Positions 1-5,750 of a stretch of 8,086 nt of DNA are shown here, piece after piece. The first letter of the stretch is position 1, and the number at the start of each line of letters is the position of its first letter. This stretch comes from an uncultured Alphaproteobacteria bacterium (GTDB taxonomy: Bacteria; Pseudomonadota; Alphaproteobacteria; Rs-D84): the NCBI GenBank assembly GCA_944390185.1, contig CALXPA010000037.1, positions 1-8,086 of the forward strand, given 5' to 3'. The notes under the pieces were generated by a model, which was given only the letters and a program-made list of their open reading frames with translations, was not told the origin of the DNA and did no database searches. Both the position numbers and the translations under genes were made by a program.

Positions 1-1
1 G

Positions 2-196
2 TATTCGTGCGGTGACGGAACGGGTACACCACCGTCTGGGGCAACACCAACGTATAACACATCGTATACAGTTGCCGCAAATACATGTAAACGCCCAGGA
101 TACACCTTTGCCGGATGGGATGACGGCAGCAAGACGGTTCAGCCGGGCCAGATGACATGGCTGTATACGTCGCCGGTGACATTTACCGCCACATGG
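2..196 (+). repeat. InlB B-repeat unit 1 (protein repeat, partial on left)
   Basis: The encoded segment runs from the window edge to FTATW and contains RPGYTFAGW, the hallmark of the Listeria-Bacteroides (Flg_new/InlB B) repeat, a beta-grasp-like extracellular module. Its left boundary cannot be set because the window starts here. Confidence 0.75.
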
Positions 197-2866
197 ACAC
201 CGTGCAGCAATGATCCAACGGCACCAAACACATGTGACTGTGGCGCGGGACAATATCCGAATGGCGCCGGCTGCAGCAGCTGTGTCGTGTCGTGCGCCAG
301 TGTGCCGACATATACCCAGGGCGAATATAATGTCTGTGAATCAGAATCTGATACAATATGCTATCGCCAATGCACAACGGCAGATGTCACCAGTTCCACC
401 GCGGTCAGCGGTACTGTGACCAAGGGTGGCACAAATACCTGTGCGGCCACATCGTGCGAATCAGGCACGTATCTGGACGATGGTAAATGCCAGACATGTG
501 TTGCGAATGCAACCTGTGCCGGGGGAACGTCTTCGTTCGTCTGTAACACAGGGTACCAGAAATCTGATGATGGTACGGCGTGCGAACCAGTGGGATATAC
601 TATCACGCTGGACAAAAATAATGGTACTGGCAGTATCGCGGCATCAATTGTATGCTATCACAACCAGTCATGCGCGTTGCCGTCCAGTGGTCTGACGCGT
701 CCGGGCTATGAATTCACAGGATGGGGTACAGAAAACACCTGTACCGCTGGTGATACCAACATGACGTTCACGTCGGCAGATACGCTGTATGCGTGCTGGT
801 CCCAGACGGCAACACAGTGCGAGGCCGGCAAATACTATGACGGCACGAACCACGTTGCGTGCGAGTCGGGTATGTACTGTCCGGGCACCGGACATGCCAA
901 TATCGGAACACCGGGGTGTTCGTCCACATGCCCCGCGGGGTACGATGGATCTGATGCAAATGCAGAACGGATAACCCAGTGCTATCAAACATGCGATGCA
1001 AAATCGCTGACGGGTGGTACGGCAACACTGGTCGCCCAGCGTGTGTACTATGACGACAGCACAAATAAATATCCGGCATGTACGTACAATGTAACATGTA
1101 ATCCGGGATATGTCGCCACGGCCCAGGCCACTGCAAACGCCACATGTACCCAGTGTCGCGACGGTGAAAACTGTCCGGGGGGCACAGACGAAGATGCGCG
1201 TGACACATGTGCCGCAAATCACTATTGCGTGGCCGGTGTACAGACCGAATGCCCAGACGGCGGAACATCTGCGCCGGGCGCCACAGCCAGTGACCAATGC
1301 AGCAAAGTTGTGGACTATACCGCCGTTCATGGCGACGGAACCCAGCTCTGCAAATGGGATGACGATGCAGGGACATATTCGGCCGGCTGTACGGATATCA
1401 CAATCACGTCGTGTGATGCAGGTTACTATCGCACCAGCGATGCCGCCACAGACTGTGATGCGGTGGGCGTCGGTGCATACAGCCCAGCTGGTGAAATCGA
1501 ACGTACAGAATGCGCCGGCGACGGTACAACAGACACAACAACCGCGGCGTCATCGTCGGAATGCTATGTCGCAGGAATGTCGTGCCCGATTCTGAACGGC
1601 ACAGGCCAGCATAAATGCCACTATGCGGATGGTGACTATACCGATTGCGACGAATGTGTTGCGGTGTCGTGTGATCCAACCTATTCATTGGTGGACGGCG
1701 AATGCATCACCTGTCCGGCGAACCACGTATGTACCGGCGGAACACAGCAGACATGTGCCGCGGCAACCGGGGGCGAATATACAATGTCTGATGCCGGAAC
1801 AACGGATGCGGACATGTGCTATAAGCCGTGCGATCCAGTTGCGAATGCCGCCGAGATGTCTGGACGCGATTACTATGGCCAGGCGGATACCTGTGTGGTC
1901 GAACGGTGCGATGCGGGTTATCTGTTAAGTGGTGGCGCATGCCAGAACTGTACAGAAAATCACTATTGCGACGGGACAGATGTCGCAAACAGCTGTGCCG
2001 ATCTGGGCGATGGCGAATGGCCGTTCGCAACACCAAATGCCACATCTGCGGCCGCCTGCTATCAAAAGTGTGAACAGCATACGGTCGAAAATGGTACCGC
2101 GTATCCGGTGAACGATACCGCATCATATGGCACGGTATGCCAATACACCGGTATATCAGACGACGGCAATCCGTGCGATATCGTCGACGACGTGTGTATC
2201 GAAACGTCTTGCAACAGCGAACACGAAATGATTAACGGCAGATGTGTCCCATGTAATCGTGAATTCGCAACAGACTACTTGGATACAGGAAACTGTCTGG
2301 TGGCGTCGTGCGAACTGGGGTATCATCCAAAGGGTGACCAGTGCGAATCTGATGTCCGCACGTGCGTGATGCCGTTCGCGGTCTATGCGGAACAAAGATG
2401 GGATGCCAAGGCCGGCACGTTTGGCAAGTGTGTAATCAAAGAATGTGAATATGGTTACCACATCGCGTCTAATGCGTGCGTGTCGGATCGCCAGCCGTGC
2501 ACCGTCGAAAATGGTGTCGGATTCAAAGAATGGAACCACAATACTGGTACATGGGACGCATGTGAATCTACGCACTGTGACCCAGGGTATACGAACGACC
2601 GCAGTCTGACCAACGAATGGACCAAACCATGCGGCGAATGCAAAAACAAGTACAATGCATACGGCGATTTGGCAGTGGCAAAATATAGCCAGGAATGCGA
2701 AATCGAAGAATGTATGTACCAAGGTGAACTGTATGACCTGGAATACGGCGAATGCGTGCGTATCTGTCCGCTGGACGAAGAAGAAGACGATACAGGCCGC
2801 CGCGTATGGAACCCAGATACGAAAAAATGTGAAACAACATGTAATCCGGGTTATATCGAATGGTAA
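2..2866 (+). CDS. Giant cysteine-rich repeat protein with InlB-type repeats (5' end outside window)
   Basis: The reading frame is open from base 2 with no stop, so the gene starts upstream and the ATG at 152 is internal. The visible part is about 954 residues and contains roughly 87 cysteines, near one in eleven. Two InlB B-repeat (Listeria-Bacteroides repeat) units are seen at nt 2-196 and 596-799, each with the RPGY-x-F-x-G-W core and a closing TW or CW. Between and after them are EGF/GCC2-GCC3-like cysteine modules with recurring CYxxC, CxxGY and CxxC patterns. The last quarter carries three W-[ND]-x(2) units. There is no LPXTG, no transmembrane anchor and no beta-barrel at the C-terminus, which ends a few residues after a GY motif at tandem TAA stops. 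The spacing of cysteines implies many disulfides and therefore export to the periplasm or surface, probably as an adhesin or structural protein. That role is inference; the signal peptide would lie outside the window. Confidence 0.88.
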   Translation, partial: YSCGDGTGTPPSGATPTYNTSYTVAANTCKRPGYTFAGWDDGSKTVQPGQMTWLYTSPVTFTATWTPCSNDPTAPNTCDCGAGQYPNGAGCSSCVVSCASVPTYTQGEYNVCESESDTICYRQCTTADVTSSTAVSGTVTKGGTNTCAATSCESGTYLDDGKCQTCVANATCAGGTSSFVCNTGYQKSDDGTACEPVGYTITLDKNNGTGSIAASIVCYHNQSCALPSSGLTRPGYEFTGWGTENTCTAGDTNMTFTSADTLYACWSQTATQCEAGKYYDGTNHVACESGMYCPGTGHANIGTPGCSSTCPAGYDGSDANAERITQCYQTCDAKSLTGGTATLVAQRVYYDDSTNKYPACTYNVTCNPGYVATAQATANATCTQCRDGENCPGGTDEDARDTCAANHYCVAGVQTECPDGGTSAPGATASDQCSKVVDYTAVHGDGTQLCKWDDDAGTYSAGCTDITITSCDAGYYRTSDAATDCDAVGVGAYSPAGEIERTECAGDGTTDTTTAASSSECYVAGMSCPILNGTGQHKCHYADGDYTDCDECVAVSCDPTYSLVDGECITCPANHVCTGGTQQTCAAATGGEYTMSDAGTTDADMCYKPCDPVANAAEMSGRDYYGQADTCVVERCDAGYLLSGGACQNCTENHYCDGTDVANSCADLGDGEWPFATPNATSAAACYQKCEQHTVENGTAYPVNDTASYGTVCQYTGISDDGNPCDIVDDVCIETSCNSEHEMINGRCVPCNREFATDYLDTGNCLVASCELGYHPKGDQCESDVRTCVMPFAVYAEQRWDAKAGTFGKCVIKECEYGYHIASNACVSDRQPCTVENGVGFKEWNHNTGTWDACESTHCDPGYTNDRSLTNEWTKPCGECKNKYNAYGDLAVAKYSQECEIEECMYQGELYDLEYGECVRICPLDEEEDDTGRRVWNPDTKKCETTCNPGYIEW
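440..2254 (+). repeat. Five dispersed cysteine modules (C-x(3-5)-C-x2-GY...C-x2-C type)
   Basis: Five related modules lie at 440-526, 1079-1186, 1655-1744, 1892-1978 and 2195-2254. A shared outline is C-x(3 to 5)-C, often GY, then C-x2-C, then a short loop and C-x-G-G. Examples of the middle part are CITCPANHVC and CQNCTENHYC. Modules 3 and 4 are followed by CYKPC (1817-1831) and CYQKC (2057-2071), giving two tandem units of about 80 residues. CYRQC (359-373) and CYQTC (980-994) mark more distant relatives. The pattern resembles EGF or GCC2/GCC3 ephrin-receptor-like modules, but I cannot assign a named family with certainty. Confidence 0.7.
596..799 (+). repeat. InlB B-repeat unit 2 (protein repeat)
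   Basis: The segment begins YTITLDKNNGTGS, continues through RPGYEFTGWGT and closes with LYACW, a complete InlB B-repeat of 68 residues. Unusually, it carries four cysteines of its own, so even this normally cysteine-poor fold has been drawn into the disulfide-rich style of the protein. Confidence 0.8.
2399..2854 (+). repeat. Three C-terminal W-[ND]-x2...C-x(3-4)-C-x2-GY units
   Basis: Units at 2399-2458 (RWDAKAGTF...C...CEYGY), 2531-2590 (EWNHNTGTW...C...CDPGY) and 2807-2854 (VWNPDTKKC...CNPGY) share a tryptophan followed by an acidic or amide residue, a glycine or lysine turn, a CxxxxC-type pair and a GY. They differ from the cysteine modules further upstream, which lack the tryptophan, so the protein's C-terminal quarter has its own repeat type. 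Confidence 0.6.
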
Positions 2867-2877
2867 TAATCTGAATG

Positions 2878-2904
2878 AAATCCCGCCAAAATGGCGGGAT
2901 TTTT
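2878..2904 (+). terminator. Rho-independent terminator of the cysteine-rich gene
   Basis: A perfect 10-bp stem pairs 2878-2887 with 2893-2902 (core CCCGCC/GGCGGG) around a 5-nt AAAAT loop and runs into T residues. It lies 12 nt after the TAA stop. The flanking A and T runs mean it could also work weakly on the other strand. Confidence 0.9.
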
Positions 2905-2946
2905 ATGCGGAAAACGTACCTGTGTATTACAAACAGACATATCATG

Positions 2947-2970
2947 TATACTGGAATAAAAATCATAAGG
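2947..2970 (+). promoter_or_regulatory. Probable -10 box and Shine-Dalgarno of the hydrolase gene
   Basis: TATACT at 2947-2952 is a good -10 hexamer that would start transcription near 2959. The best -35 at 17-bp spacing (GTATTA, 2924-2929) is weak. AAGG at 2967-2970 lies 7 nt before the ATG at 2978 and supports that start. Confidence 0.45.
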
Positions 2971-2977
2971 TGTCTGT

Positions 2978-3946
2978 ATGCAAGAAGTTATCTTTACCGC
3001 ACGGGATGGTAAAAAAATATTTTGCAGTCTGTGGAATAACGTAACGCGCCCAGTGGGTGTCGTGCAAATCATACACGGTATGGACGAACATGTCGGTCGG
3101 TATGACAGATTTGCAAAATTCTTGAACAAAAATGGATACATTGTTTTTGGCGACGATCATCGCGCACACGGCAGAACCGTCGCCAGCATCGATAAAATCG
3201 GTATGCCCGACGGCGATCCAGACCTGTTCGCGTCAACCGCAGATGACGAAATCGCAATAACACGATATCTGCGCCGAAAATACAGGCTGCCGGTGTTTTT
3301 GTTTGGGCACAGCTATGGCAGTTTTATCACCCAACGAATAATCCAGGAACCTAACCTGGCCGATGCAGGCGTGTGTTTGTCTGGGTCTGCAAAATATCCA
3401 TTGTTTTTTCTGGGGACGGCGTGCGCCATCGCGTGGATTGGAAATAAACTGTTCGGCCCAGACGCCCCAGCACGTTTTATAGAATACTTTTCACCAATTC
3501 GTGGCAAGACCGCCGGCGGCAGCAAATTAACCCGCGATTCCGCCCAGGCGGCGGCACACGACGCAGACCCAATGCGTGCACAATACTTTTCATATGGATT
3601 CTATTATTCTTTGTTCAAAAATCTGATAAAGCTGAACGGGTGGGCCAATCCAAATGTGCCGATACTAATAATCAGCGGCAGCCGCGATTTAGTCAGCATG
3701 AACAGTCGTCTGGCCACGTCGTTATATCGAATGTACCAGTCAGACGGTGTCGAAAATTTAAACATAATAATATACCCAGGGGCCCGACACGAATTACTGA
3801 TGGAAACAAACTTTGCCGATGTTCAACAAGACATATTGGAATTCTTTAACAGTGTGACCCAACCACATCGTAAAAAGACAACGGCACCAGGCGAACCAAA
3901 TCAGACACCGCAATTTGCACCTGGGCGCCGACGCGGCCGGCGCTGA
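2978..3946 (+). CDS. Alpha/beta hydrolase, monoacylglycerol lipase / lysophospholipase type
   Basis: This 322-residue protein belongs to the Hydrolase_4 (serine aminopeptidase S33-like, PldB/MAGL) group of alpha/beta hydrolases, which cleave acyl esters of monoglycerides or lysophospholipids. The family's N-terminal signature is clear: IIHGMDEHVGRY (31-42, with the oxyanion HG) and DDHRAHGRT (59-67). The nucleophile is Ser112 in GHSYGS, the acid Asp237 in SGSRD, and the base His271 in GARHEL. Residues 141-154 are hydrophobic and fall in the lid region, which fits a lipid substrate. There is no signal peptide, so it is probably cytosolic or membrane-associated. The core ends near residue 290; the remaining 33 residues are basic and proline-rich (ending GRRRGRR) and are encoded antisense to the ybaK 3' end. 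The substrate is inferred from the family only. Confidence 0.88.
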   Translation: MQEVIFTARDGKKIFCSLWNNVTRPVGVVQIIHGMDEHVGRYDRFAKFLNKNGYIVFGDDHRAHGRTVASIDKIGMPDGDPDLFASTADDEIAITRYLRRKYRLPVFLFGHSYGSFITQRIIQEPNLADAGVCLSGSAKYPLFFLGTACAIAWIGNKLFGPDAPARFIEYFSPIRGKTAGGSKLTRDSAQAAAHDADPMRAQYFSYGFYYSLFKNLIKLNGWANPNVPILIISGSRDLVSMNSRLATSLYRMYQSDGVENLNIIIYPGARHELLMETNFADVQQDILEFFNSVTQPHRKKTTAPGEPNQTPQFAPGRRRGRR

Positions 3947-4328
3947 AAATTATACTGGTAAAATTTTGGGCCGAAGAATCAACGACTGTCTGGAATTGCT
4001 TTTTCATGCCAATCGGACTGCACCCGCCATGGATATAGCCCGTCAAGGGCAATAAATCACGCGACTTTAACATATCAACCGACTTTTCGCCAACCGCCAT
4101 CGCCGCACGCTTTAAATCCAATTCTGCACACACAGGTATCATGAAAACGTAATTTCGCCCCGATCGCGCAACGGTCACCAGTGTCTTGAACACCTGGGCC
4201 GGGTTTTGATGCATTGCGGCGGCAACATCTGCCCCGGTCTGGGCGCCTGTGCCAATATACGAGTATGTCAAATACGGCACGTGATGTGCATCCAATATTC
4301 GCATGACATTCGTTTTTGCCTGGGACAT
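3846..4328 (-). CDS. ybaK: YbaK-family Cys-tRNA(Pro)/aminoacyl-tRNA deacylase
   Basis: The product (160 residues from the chosen start) is a YbaK/EbsC protein, a trans-editing enzyme that hydrolyses Cys-tRNA(Pro) made in error by prolyl-tRNA synthetase. Visible family landmarks are the start MSQAKTNVMRILDAH, QVFKTL with the conserved lysine (Lys48), the ELDLKRAA segment (69-76), and TGYIHGGCSPIGMKK (96-110), the glycine-rich loop that shapes the active site. The length matches the usual 155-160 residues. An in-frame ATG 16 codons upstream (4374-4376) is rejected because the added residues are not family-like and lie over the promoter. No Shine-Dalgarno precedes the chosen ATG, and the transcript may be leaderless. 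Its last 33 codons overlap the convergent hydrolase gene. Substrate specificity within the YbaK/ProX/INS superfamily is inferred. Confidence 0.9.
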   Translation of the reverse strand: MSQAKTNVMRILDAHHVPYLTYSYIGTGAQTGADVAAAMHQNPAQVFKTLVTVARSGRNYVFMIPVCAELDLKRAAMAVGEKSVDMLKSRDLLPLTGYIHGGCSPIGMKKQFQTVVDSSAQNFTSIIFSAGRVGAQVQIAVSDLVRLVPLSFYDVVGSHC

Positions 4329-4335
4329 GTCTGGT

Positions 4336-4364
4336 ATAGTATCAAGCCCCCTGCCCCTGGGCAA
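4336..4364 (-). promoter_or_regulatory. Predicted ybaK promoter
   Basis: On the minus strand TTGCCC (4359-4364) and TACTAT (4336-4341) are separated by 17 bp. The expected transcription start, 7 nt beyond the -10, is about 4329, directly next to the A of the ybaK ATG (4328). The hexamers match the consensus in 4 of 6 and 4 of 6 positions, so this is moderate evidence. Confidence 0.45.
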
Positions 4365-4398
4365 GATATTTAGCATATCGATGTATCAGTTTATGCAG

Positions 4399-4427
4399 TT
4401 GATTTTTAAGGTGCATGGTTTTAAAAT
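4399..4427 (+). promoter_or_regulatory. Predicted promoter of the MmcQ/YjbR-family gene
   Basis: TTGATT (4399-4404) and TAAAAT (4422-4427) are separated by exactly 17 bp. The expected start of transcription is about 4434, three bases before the ATG at 4437, leaving no room for a Shine-Dalgarno. Confidence 0.55.
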
Positions 4428-4436
4428 GCAGCCGCT

Positions 4437-4829
4437 ATGACGTCACAAAAATCCATACGAAATCGTATTATCGAATACGCCCAGCAAAAATACGGAACCA
4501 CGCCAGAATATCTGTGGGCGCGATACCCAGAATACGCAGTATTACGCCGCGCAGACAACAGAAAATGGTACGGGGTCATCATGAACGTATCGCGGGGCCG
4601 ATTGGGACTGGGGGGCGATGGGATTGTTGATGTCTTGAATGTAAAGTGCCCCGTTGGATTATATGAATTGGTACGCAATAACGTAAATGGAATACTGCGC
4701 GGATATCACATGGGTGGAACATGGGTATCGGTATTGCTGGACGGGACCGTTGAAATCAGCCAAGTTATCGCACTGTTGGACACCAGTTACACCACAGTCC
4801 AGTCATCAAAGCGCAGCCGGTCAGTGTAA
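4437..4829 (+). CDS. MmcQ/YjbR family protein
   Basis: This 130-residue protein matches the MmcQ/YjbR (DUF419) family over its whole length. Typical features are KYGTTPEYLWARYPEYAVLR (18-37), the near-invariant ADNRKWYGVIMNV (39-51), a VDVLNVKC strand (64-71), and YHMGGTWVSVLLDGTV (90-105), followed by a helix with LLDTSY. The fold is a double-wing CyaY-like domain. The family is often labelled DNA-binding, but its function is not established, so I give none. The start is fixed by the family's N-terminus; no Shine-Dalgarno precedes it. It is transcribed away from ybaK and its stop lies 13 nt from the stop of the convergent HELHH gene. A Ser/Arg-rich tail of about ten residues is not conserved in the family as I recall it. 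Confidence 0.88.
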   Translation: MTSQKSIRNRIIEYAQQKYGTTPEYLWARYPEYAVLRRADNRKWYGVIMNVSRGRLGLGGDGIVDVLNVKCPVGLYELVRNNVNGILRGYHMGGTWVSVLLDGTVEISQVIALLDTSYTTVQSSKRSRSV

Positions 4830-4842
4830 ACGGTAACGCACC

Positions 4843-5646
4843 TTAGCGCCCGGTGCATAAATCTGTCAGGCAACTTTTTGCGTAACTTAACAAGATAGGC
4901 TCGAACCCGCCCCACAACCGCACCAAATGCCCGCGCATATGGTTGCCAATGTCATGATCAACGCGCCGGCCGTCAAATGTAAAATAATGCTGGACCGCAC
5001 GCACAAAGTCCGGCGTATACATTACTGGGCGCAAATCACTGATTTCATGTTCATACAATGCCACCTGGGCATCCAGCATCTTTTTTACGCGACGCGAAAA
5101 CCCGTGTGTGCGATAGTAATTCACGGTCGTTTTATAATTAGAAACCGCCGTTTGACAATAATAGTCTGTTAATGGGCGCCATTTTTCCAGCATCTTGGCC
5201 ACAGAACGTTCCGCGGCGCTGTCGCCCAAGGCAGATAAAATCTGGGTCTGGATATGTTTTATCCGTGTTGAATGGCATACGTACAATTCTTCGGCCAGGC
5301 GCGCAGAGATTTCATCCAAACACTGCAAGGCCAATGACTTGTAGCAATCGCCGCGTGCAATATGAAAAACAGAACCGGCGTTTTCATTGTATGCATGATG
5401 TAATTCGTGGATTAAGATTCTGTCACGCTGGGAATTTACGCGCTTTACCGCGCGATATAAAGAATCCGCCCCAGATAACTTTAAATCCGGATCGATACTG
5501 TACGCATATATATAAATCACGTCGGCGCCCTGTTGTGGATTGCCCGACGGCGACCACAGACTCTTGCGATATCCCGCATGAATACGCTGGCGATATTTGT
5601 GGATATTATCCGCATTTATAACAATGTTTTTGTATTCTATTACCAT
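4843..5646 (-). CDS. Unrecognised protein with HELHH motif, putative gluzincin-like metallopeptidase
   Basis: I do not recognise this 267-residue protein as a named family. It has a zincin signature, IHELHHAYNENAG, with HELHH at residues 80-84 (HExxH: His80 and His84 as zinc ligands, Glu81 as catalytic base). About 28 residues later comes LDEISARLAEELY, where Glu112 is well placed as the third ligand in the gluzincin arrangement. The N-terminal 75 residues contain a strand-rich VIYIYAYSID stretch. The C-terminal half is charged, helical and tyrosine-rich without obvious catalytic features. No signal peptide or membrane segment is visible, so a cytosolic protein is expected. It has its own promoter, with AGGA (5656-5659) 9 nt before the ATG, and converges on the YjbR-like gene. 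A protease is inferred from the motif only; the substrate is unknown. An effector-like or phage-derived origin is possible but unsupported. Confidence 0.75.
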   Translation of the reverse strand: MVIEYKNIVINADNIHKYRQRIHAGYRKSLWSPSGNPQQGADVIYIYAYSIDPDLKLSGADSLYRAVKRVNSQRDRILIHELHHAYNENAGSVFHIARGDCYKSLALQCLDEISARLAEELYVCHSTRIKHIQTQILSALGDSAAERSVAKMLEKWRPLTDYYCQTAVSNYKTTVNYYRTHGFSRRVKKMLDAQVALYEHEISDLRPVMYTPDFVRAVQHYFTFDGRRVDHDIGNHMRGHLVRLWGGFEPILLSYAKSCLTDLCTGR

Positions 5647-5673
5647 TTTTGCAGTTCCTGGGTATACAGCGCA

Positions 5674-5701
5674 ATCGTAACACTTTTATTCGTTTTGTCA
5701 A
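5674..5701 (-). promoter_or_regulatory. Predicted promoter of the HELHH gene
   Basis: On the minus strand a perfect TTGACA (5696-5701) and TACGAT (5674-5679) are separated by 16 bp. Transcription would start near 5667, giving a leader of about 20 nt that contains AGGA. The promoter sits just past the argS terminator, so the gene need not be read through from argS. Confidence 0.65.
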
Positions 5702-5711
5702 TACATTAGCG

Positions 5712-5740
5712 ATAAAAAATCCCCATTTGTAATGGGGATT
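5712..5740 (-). terminator. Rho-independent terminator of argS
   Basis: A perfect 10-bp stem pairs 5731-5740 with 5718-5727 (CCCCAT/ATGGGG core) around a 3-nt loop. On the minus strand it is followed by a T run. It lies 10 nt past the argS stop. Confidence 0.88.
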
Positions 5741-5750
5741 GGGGTTTTCT

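Noticed and set aside
152..154. ATG as start of the cysteine-rich gene
   Set aside because: The frame is open to base 2 and the upstream codons encode the first part of an InlB repeat that continues through this ATG.
668..1330. 220-codon open frame on the minus strand opposite the cysteine-rich gene
   Set aside because: It is an antisense shadow of the repeat-rich coding frame, which has recognisable domains; the antisense product has no family-like features.
4329..4376. Upstream ATG start giving a 176-residue YbaK
   Set aside because: The extra 16 residues are not family-like, there is no Shine-Dalgarno, and the region carries a good -35/-10 pair for a start at 4328.
4829..4860. Terminator between the convergent YjbR-like and HELHH genes
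   Set aside because: GCACC and GGTGC could form only a 5-bp stem with a 9-nt loop and no T run on either side.
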